Assembly (NCBI RefSeq): GCF_026012015.1
Contig: NZ_BRXR01000001.1
Location: 1,972,001-2,036,000 of the forward strand
Length of the DNA stretch: 64,000 bases
Reading direction: 5' to 3'
Source: Clostridium omnivorum
GTDB lineage: Bacteria > Bacillota > Clostridia > Clostridiales > Clostridiaceae
In this document: positions 63,906 through 64,000 of the stretch, in pieces
How positions within the stretch are numbered: the stretch's first letter is position 1
How the letters are laid out: each line of letters begins with the position of its first letter
Program-made: the position numbers and the translations under genes
Notes under the pieces: model-generated
What the model saw: only the letters and a program-made list of their open reading frames with translations
Databases searched by the model: none
Told to the model about the DNA's origin: nothing

Positions 63906-64000
63906 ATAAACCTGCCTTTTTGAACAGATTCTTTAGAGCGCTTTCTATCTCAGTATAACTTTTATCTTTTGCAGCATTACGAGCAATGAAAACAAAGTCA
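63871..64000 (-). CDS. rnpA: Ribonuclease P protein component RnpA (partial, 5' end missing)
   Basis: The last 42 codons are present: the reading ends with [30 protein letters not shown] and a short tail, matching RnpA C-termini. The gene continues past the right edge of the window. It is the protein subunit of the tRNA-processing ribozyme. The stop is at 63871-63873. Confidence 0.93.
   Translation of the reverse strand, partial: DFVFIARNAAKDKSYTEIESALKNLFKKAGLYENEKVSDSTN

Noticed and set aside
1-64000. CRISPR array, transposon or prophage
   Set aside because: No regularly spaced repeats, transposase, integrase or structural phage genes were found. The holin-like gene is alone.

Overview
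The window is AT-rich, low-GC Firmicute DNA and almost certainly comes from an anaerobic, spore-forming Clostridium. The evidence is an amino-acid fermentation operon, sporulation genes (yyaC, ytvI, lonC), consensus sigmaA promoters, AGGAGG-type ribosome binding sites, and the conserved origin-proximal order rnpA-yidD-yidC-jag-mnmE-mnmG-rsmG-noc-soj-spo0J. The right edge stops inside rnpA, so the usual rpmH/dnaA/oriC region should lie just beyond it. Nearly all genes look intact. No insertion sequence, CRISPR array or rRNA was seen, and there is one tRNA.

Left part (1-18.3 kb). A mannitol PTS gene (mtlA) is followed by a complete lysine-fermentation operon read leftwards from about 12.1 kb: kal, kce, two CoA-transferase subunits, kdd, kamA, kamB, kamC, kamD, kamE. 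It starts from a consensus promoter and a leader holding a lysine riboswitch (L-box) and a terminator. The foldings I can draw predict that lysine switches the operon ON. Next come a malic enzyme, an HD-domain protein, a membrane diguanylate cyclase, a small kinase-like protein and an ammonium transporter with a near-perfect sigma54 promoter.

Middle (18.3-34.5 kb). A sigma54-type response regulator and its sensor kinase sit directly upstream of amt. The glycine cleavage operon gcvT-gcvH-gcvPA-gcvPB-lpd-glyA follows, behind a tandem glycine riboswitch whose last aptamer overlaps a terminator. After that are a lone holin-like gene, a secreted K/E-rich protein, an AAC(6')-like acetyltransferase, tRNA-Thr(CGU), recQ and hsp20.

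Right part (34.5-64 kb). This holds the replication and housekeeping block mazG-like/yybS/gdpP/rplI/lonC/dnaB and a zinc/iron-type CDF exporter. A five-gene unit follows: yhbD-like regulator, bactofilin-like 17-residue repeat protein and an ABC-2 exporter. Next is a cluster of five DnaA boxes beside rpsF-ssb-rpsR. Then come an MscS channel, a selenium-associated group (yedF, DUF3343, cysteine-desulfurase-like), the sporulation genes ytvI and yyaC, and the chromosome-segregation block with two perfect parS sites, ending in the tRNA-modification and membrane-insertion genes.

The strongest points for a second look are the predicted lysine-inducible riboswitch on a catabolic operon, the sigma54 amt promoter with a palindrome that doubles as the regulator's terminator, the DnaA-box cluster, and two neighbouring cases (yyaC and a ykuS-like gene) where a ribosome binding site lies in a hairpin. 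I did not find a wholly unknown defence or mobile system.
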